In this document: positions 6,254-9,399 of the stretch, in pieces | How the letters are laid out: each line of letters starts with the position of its first letter | Position numbering within the stretch: position 1 is the stretch's first letter | Source: Candidatus Woesearchaeota archaeon | GTDB lineage: Archaea > Nanobdellota > Nanobdellia > Woesearchaeales > UBA12501 | Assembly: GCA_016203375.1 (NCBI GenBank) | Contig: JACQMX010000055.1 | Location: 1-9,399, forward strand | Direction: 5' to 3' | DNA: 9,399 nt | The notes under the pieces: model-generated | What the model was told of the DNA's origin: nothing | The model's database searches: none | The model's input: the letters and a program-made list of their open reading frames with translations, nothing else | Translations under genes and position numbers: made by a program

Positions 6254-7321
6254 ATGGTCTTACATCCTGAACAATACGCAGAAATCAGAAAGAGCTTAGA
6301 CGAATGCAAGCGTCCATTATTCTTTTTTGACGATGATCCTGATGGCACATGCGCCTTCTTGCTGCTCTATCGCTATAAACGAGAAGGGACTGGAGTACCA
6401 GTAAAAAGCGCACCAAACCTTACCGCACAGTTCTTGTCAAAAGTAAGAGAATATGGACCGGATCTTATTCTTGTGCTTGACAAGCCGCTTATCGACCAAG
6501 ATTTCTTGGACGGTGCTGATTGCCCGGTGATTTGGATAGACCATCATGGACATGTCAAGCGCGAGCGGGTTAGATACTACAATCCAAGGGATAATAATCC
6601 AAATGATATTACTTCTACCGCCATTAATGCATACTATGTCGGGCAACAAAAAGAAGACATGTGGATCGCGATGATGGGTGGCGTGGGAGACTGGCAACTG
6701 CCACCATTTACGAAAGAATTTTGCGAGCAGTACCCAGACCTTCTGGATAAGGACGTAAAACGACCAGAAGATGCGCTTTTTGCCTCCAAACTTGGCAGGC
6801 TGATTAAGATATTATCTTTTGTCATTAAGGGAAAGACAAGCGAGGTCATAAAGTGCATCAAGATCATGACCCGCATCAAGAGCCCGTATGAAATTTTACG
6901 AGAAGAGACCCCACAAGGCAAGTATATCATGAAGCGCGCTAAACAGATTGAGGAACGATATGATGAACTTCTCAAAATGGCGATGAAGAAACGCTCAAAA
7001 GATCTCTTGCTCATCTTCACGTATCAGGATGACAAGATGAGTTTTACCAAAGAGATGTCAAATGAACTGCTCTACAAGTTCCCAAACAAGATCATCGTTG
7101 CTGGCAGAGAAAAATCAGGCGAATTGAAACTGAGCTTGCGTTCTCGAGATTACCTGCTTCCTCCGCTTGTGCAAAAAGCGCTCGAAGGCCTCGAAGGCTA
7201 TGGCGGCGGGCATGAGCATGCCTGTGGAACGAATGTGAAGGTGGGGCAATTTGAGCAGTTCATTGAGCAGTTTCGGACGGCAATGAAAGAGCAGGGAAAG
7301 GAGAAGAAGGGAAGGAAATAG
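6254..7321 (+). CDS. DHH/DHHA1 family phosphoesterase (RecJ/GAN-like)
   Basis: DHH-family enzymes are metal-dependent phosphoesterases; archaeal members include RecJ-like 5'-3' single-strand exonucleases and GAN, and others cleave nanoRNA or cyclic dinucleotides. The 355-residue product has all the metal-site motifs: motif I DDDPDG (26-31, a DxDxDG pattern), motif II with D76 (LILVLDKP), motif III DHH (96-98, IDHHGH) and motif IV with D146 (GVGDW). The C-terminal DHHA1 domain carries GGGHEHACG (317-325), the substrate-binding motif. There are no membrane segments and no OB-fold or other extra domain, so it is shorter than typical RecJ or GAN. GGTGA three nt before the ATG supports the start. 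The SDR gene follows after 3 nt. The specific substrate cannot be decided; a single-strand nuclease role in DNA or RNA metabolism is the first guess. Confidence 0.88.
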   Translation: MVLHPEQYAEIRKSLDECKRPLFFFDDDPDGTCAFLLLYRYKREGTGVPVKSAPNLTAQFLSKVREYGPDLILVLDKPLIDQDFLDGADCPVIWIDHHGHVKRERVRYYNPRDNNPNDITSTAINAYYVGQQKEDMWIAMMGGVGDWQLPPFTKEFCEQYPDLLDKDVKRPEDALFASKLGRLIKILSFVIKGKTSEVIKCIKIMTRIKSPYEILREETPQGKYIMKRAKQIEERYDELLKMAMKKRSKDLLLIFTYQDDKMSFTKEMSNELLYKFPNKIIVAGREKSGELKLSLRSRDYLLPPLVQKALEGLEGYGGGHEHACGTNVKVGQFEQFIEQFRTAMKEQGKEKKGRK

Positions 7322-7324
7322 AAG

Positions 7325-8020
7325 ATGGAAGCAAAAATAGTAGCAATAACGGGAACCTACAAAGGCTTGGGCGCGGCATTGAGTATGCTACTCGCAAAGA
7401 AAGGATATAAGCTTGTTCTTGGTGGACGAAATAAGGCGGAACTAGAAAAATTCACCACAGAAATAAAAAAATTCAGCGACGCTGCCGCAGTAGTCATGGA
7501 TGTTAGAAAGAAAAAGGAATGTGAACATTTTGTGGTTGCTGCTATTAAAAAATTTGGCAGACTTGACCTTCTCATAAACAACGCTGGCATCTGGAAATCA
7601 GCTTCTTTCGAGGAAGTGACAGAAGCTGATTTGCAGGAAATGTTCGAGACGAACCTATTTGGACCGATATACACTACCCAAGCAGCAGTATCTATAATGA
7701 AAAAGCAAGGAAGCGGACACATTCTTAACATTGGTTCTACCTCTGCTGTTGATTACAAAAGCAGCCATGTGGCATACGGCGCATCAAAAGCCGCACTAGT
7801 TGGGTTTACCGGCTGCTTGCGAACAGAACTGGAAGGGACAGGAATTAGAGTTTCTGTTTTCTCGCCTGGCGGCATGAAGACGGAGCTATTTCGCGTAAAG
7901 CCAGAAAGAATGAAAGAAGATTTTATGGATCCAGCATTTGTCGCGGAGAAGATCGTTGAGCATATCGAGCACCCGACTGATGAATGGCATGTTGTTTTGA
8001 GAAGACCACAGAAAAAGTAA
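7325..8020 (+). CDS. Short-chain dehydrogenase/reductase (SDR)
   Basis: This is a classical-type SDR, an NAD(P)(H)-dependent oxidoreductase acting on an alcohol or carbonyl group of unknown identity. The 231-residue product has the cofactor motif TGTYKGLG (9-16), D59 at the adenine-binding position, NNAG at 85-88, and the catalytic tetrad N110, S138, Y151 and K155 (YxxxK), followed by the PGGMKTELF loop (181-189). R35 just after the second strand (GGRN) favours NADP(H). It is a little short for a classical SDR (about 250), mostly through a compact C-terminus. Its start lies 3 nt past the DHH stop codon, with an AAGGA-like site inside the end of that gene, so the two are almost certainly co-transcribed. 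Nothing in the context tells the substrate. Confidence 0.92.
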   Translation: MEAKIVAITGTYKGLGAALSMLLAKKGYKLVLGGRNKAELEKFTTEIKKFSDAAAVVMDVRKKKECEHFVVAAIKKFGRLDLLINNAGIWKSASFEEVTEADLQEMFETNLFGPIYTTQAAVSIMKKQGSGHILNIGSTSAVDYKSSHVAYGASKAALVGFTGCLRTELEGTGIRVSVFSPGGMKTELFRVKPERMKEDFMDPAFVAEKIVEHIEHPTDEWHVVLRRPQKK

Positions 8021-8072
8021 TCTCAAGGCCTCCAGCCATGTATGCTATTTCTCTTCTCCACGTTGGTATTTC

Positions 8073-8123
8073 TCATTTCTTTTTTTCTCCCCTCAAACGA
8101 TGAGGAGAGAAAAAAAGAAATGA
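8073..8123. terminator. Long hairpin, probable bidirectional terminator
   Basis: A 23-nt left arm (8073-8095) and a 23-nt right arm (8101-8123) pair at 22 of 23 positions, with one C/A mismatch (8090/8106) and the loop AACGA. The left arm holds T7 (8080-8086) and the right arm A7 (8110-8116), so each strand presents a T7 tract flanked by pyrimidines. It lies between two convergent genes, 52 nt after the SDR stop codon and about 150 nt past the glycosyltransferase stop codon. Archaeal polymerase terminates at T runs, so termination from both sides is the natural reading; the stem may also protect 3' ends. Confidence 0.7.
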
Positions 8124-8149
8124 ATGATGAGCAGCTGATGACCATCATT
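8123..8149. other. Small hairpin beside the terminator
   Basis: AATGATG (8123-8129) and CATCATT (8143-8149) are perfect 7-bp inverted repeats around a 13-nt loop. The 5' end abuts the terminator stem, sharing base 8123. On the minus strand it would lie in the 3' untranslated region of the glycosyltransferase. Function unknown. Confidence 0.35.
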
Positions 8150-8188
8150 ACATAGCATAGTTCCGAAAGCTATGATACTTATTTTGAG

Positions 8189-8220
8189 TAGTATTTCCCA
8201 CGCAAAGTGAGGAAATGCTA
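8189..8220. other. Bulged hairpin downstream of the glycosyltransferase gene
   Basis: TAGTATTTCC (8189-8198) pairs with GGAAATGCTA (8211-8220), 10 bp with one T-G wobble. It continues inward past a bulged A (8210) as CAC/GTG (8199-8201 with 8207-8209) around the loop GCAAA. The structure lies 57 nt beyond the glycosyltransferase stop codon on the minus strand. The wobble is G-U as read from the plus strand but would be A-C from the minus strand, so the stem is somewhat better as a plus-strand RNA. No T run adjoins it. Confidence 0.45.
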
Positions 8221-8276
8221 TGAAAAGACGTTCTCCAAAGCTCTACTATTTGGCACCAGCACATCTAAGACAGCGC

Positions 8277-9399
8277 CTAATATCTTCCCAAAACATACAT
8301 AATCTGCTTTACCGTCCTCTCCCAATAGAACCTCATCACCATGGTCTTTCTCGCAAGAATGCCAAATGACTTGCGCAACTCTGGGTTCTCAATTAAGCGA
8401 AGAAGCTTTTTTTCAAGATAGACAGCATCCCCTCTTGGGAAGAGATAGCCATTCCTTCCATCCTGAATGTAATGCTTGATATTACCAACATACGTTGAAA
8501 TAACAGGTAATCCGACAGCCATGGCTTCCATCGTCGCTAGAGAAGACGTTTCGGTAAGGCTAGGCATGACAAAGATATCCATCGCCTGCAAATAGGGAAC
8601 AACATCTTCCACAAAACCAGTGATGTACACTTTTTTTTTGGCGATTGTCGTGACCATGCGACGATCGCCATCGCCAACAATAAGGAGCTGAATTTTTGGA
8701 TAGCGCCCTTGCAGATTGGTGAAGGCCTGCGCCAAGGTGCTTACATCTTTCTCTCTGCTTATCCGCCCGCAGTAACCAATAACCATTGCATCTGGATCAA
8801 GGTGGACGGCGCGCTTGGCCTTGCGCTTATCTTCCAGTGGAGTGAAATGAACATTATCAACGCCCAATGGAACAATGATCTTTCGCGTCTTGATACCAAG
8901 CTCCGCAAGCTCAATGGCAACATTCTTCGCCGGCACGAGAAGAATATCGCACTTATTGTAGATGTACCGTTCAAGTCTCGCGAAGAAGCGCAAGAGAAGG
9001 GATTTGATGAATTTTGATTTGACGAGGACGTGCGTCAATTGCTCCCACTCATGTGAATGAATATAGGCAAGCAATGGTTTCTTAAAACGCCTTGCAGCAA
9101 GCAAGGTCATAAAACCAAGTGGTGCAGCGCTTTGAATCCAGACAATGTCTGCCCGTTTCACTTGTTCCTTAACCTTTCGATAAAAAAATCGAACAGCTGG
9201 ATATGACGCAACCTGGAAGCGCTTATGCACGGGAAATCGAATAACGCTTGCTCCAGCGTAAGTTTCCTCTTTGAAATGCTTGGTAAATGAGGGAGCGAGA
9301 ATGGTTACAGAATACGTTTTTGCTAATGATGGAAGTATCTGGTCAAGAAAACGCGTAATGCCGTCCTTCTTTGGCAAAAAAGTATCCGTTGCGATAAGG
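8277..9399 (-). CDS. GT4-family glycosyltransferase, 5' end cut by the window
   Basis: This retaining GT-B glycosyltransferase moves a sugar from an activated donor to a lipid, glycan or protein acceptor at the inner membrane face or in the cytosol; the acceptor is not predictable. Counting from the TTG at 9377 (366 residues to the stop), it shows the donor-domain GRISREKD motif (204-211, R205 and K210), a VGDGDRR strand end (234-240) and the EX7E motif E276...E284 (ETSSLATME), followed by a typical GT4 C-terminal helix. That TTG is not the true start: the open frame continues upstream to the window edge with residues LIATDTF before LPKKDGITRF, the first strand and glycine loop of GT4 enzymes. 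The real start is probably only a few codons outside. It is convergent with the SDR gene and of opposite strand to everything else here. Confidence 0.88.
   Translation of the reverse strand, partial: LIATDTFLPKKDGITRFLDQILPSLAKTYSVTILAPSFTKHFKEETYAGASVIRFPVHKRFQVASYPAVRFFYRKVKEQVKRADIVWIQSAAPLGFMTLLAARRFKKPLLAYIHSHEWEQLTHVLVKSKFIKSLLLRFFARLERYIYNKCDILLVPAKNVAIELAELGIKTRKIIVPLGVDNVHFTPLEDKRKAKRAVHLDPDAMVIGYCGRISREKDVSTLAQAFTNLQGRYPKIQLLIVGDGDRRMVTTIAKKKVYITGFVEDVVPYLQAMDIFVMPSLTETSSLATMEAMAVGLPVISTYVGNIKHYIQDGRNGYLFPRGDAVYLEKKLLRLIENPELRKSFGILARKTMVMRFYWERTVKQIMYVLGRY

Larger units (their letters stand above)
8041..8159. repeat. 8-bp inverted repeats bracketing the terminator hairpin
   Basis: TATGCTAT (8041-8048) and ATAGCATA (8152-8159) are perfect inverted repeats 103 nt apart, bracketing the large hairpin and the smaller one next to it. 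A related copy, ATGCTATG (8215-8222), can pair instead with CATAGCAT (8151-8158). No target-site duplication is apparent, so a miniature transposable element is not established. Confidence 0.35.

Noticed and set aside
8124..8141. Box C/D small RNA: ATGATGA matches box C and CTGA matches box D
   Set aside because: The CTGA is only 4 nt after the C box, leaving no guide, and no second D box follows at the right distance; the match is part of a hairpin.
8041..8159. Miniature inverted-repeat transposable element
   Set aside because: The terminal repeats are only 8 bp, with no flanking target duplication; a terminator between convergent genes explains the main hairpin more simply.
8220..8369. 49-codon plus-strand open frame (MKRRSPKLYYLAP...) with a GAGG-like site upstream
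   Set aside because: It runs two thirds of its length antisense into the glycosyltransferase gene, has no recognisable domain, and its ATG lies at the base of a hairpin.

Overview
The window is archaeal. Its first two thirds is an A-type (archaeal A1Ao) ATP synthase operon in the order K-E-C-F-A-B-D. The ribosome binding sites are AGGTGA/AGGTGAT, which pair with the archaeal 16S rRNA 3' end, and the candidate promoter and terminators (TATA box, oligo-T runs) are archaeal in style. The lineage cannot be fixed from the sequence alone. The compact layout and the small RecJ-like DHH protein would suit a DPANN-type archaeon such as the Woesearchaeota, but that is an inference of low certainty.

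Region 1 (1-6175) holds seven co-directional ATP synthase genes: the single-hairpin rotor subunit K, the peripheral-stalk subunit E, the rotor-stator adaptor C, the central-stalk subunit F, the catalytic A, the non-catalytic B and the central rotor axle D. Gaps are 5 to about 50 nt. In several places the ribosome binding site of one gene overlaps or directly follows the stop codon of the gene before it, which suggests translational coupling. The membrane stator subunit I and subunit H are usual partners and probably lie just upstream of the window; no subunit G-like gene follows D. The K-E junction carries two back-to-back RNA hairpins, one with the K stop codon in its loop. This could bear on the much higher amount of K needed per complex.

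Region 2 (6176-8020) starts with a 78-nt gap holding a TATA-like box and a T8 run. It continues with a DHH/DHHA1 phosphoesterase (RecJ/GAN-like) and, 3 nt later, a short-chain dehydrogenase/reductase with a complete catalytic tetrad. They look like a separate two-gene transcription unit.

Region 3 (8021-8276) is a convergent intergenic region dense in inverted repeats. It includes a 23-bp stem with one mismatch and a T7 tract on both strands, a good candidate for a bidirectional terminator. Two smaller hairpins and repeated copies of a TATGCTAT/ATAGCATA motif also lie there. Region 4 (8277 to the end, minus strand) is a GT4-family glycosyltransferase whose N-terminus runs off the window edge.

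No tRNA, rRNA, CRISPR array, transposase or defence module was seen. Most of the window is conserved core metabolism. The least explained parts are the structured junctions at K-E and 8021-8276, and a few unusual residues or extensions in the ATP synthase subunits.
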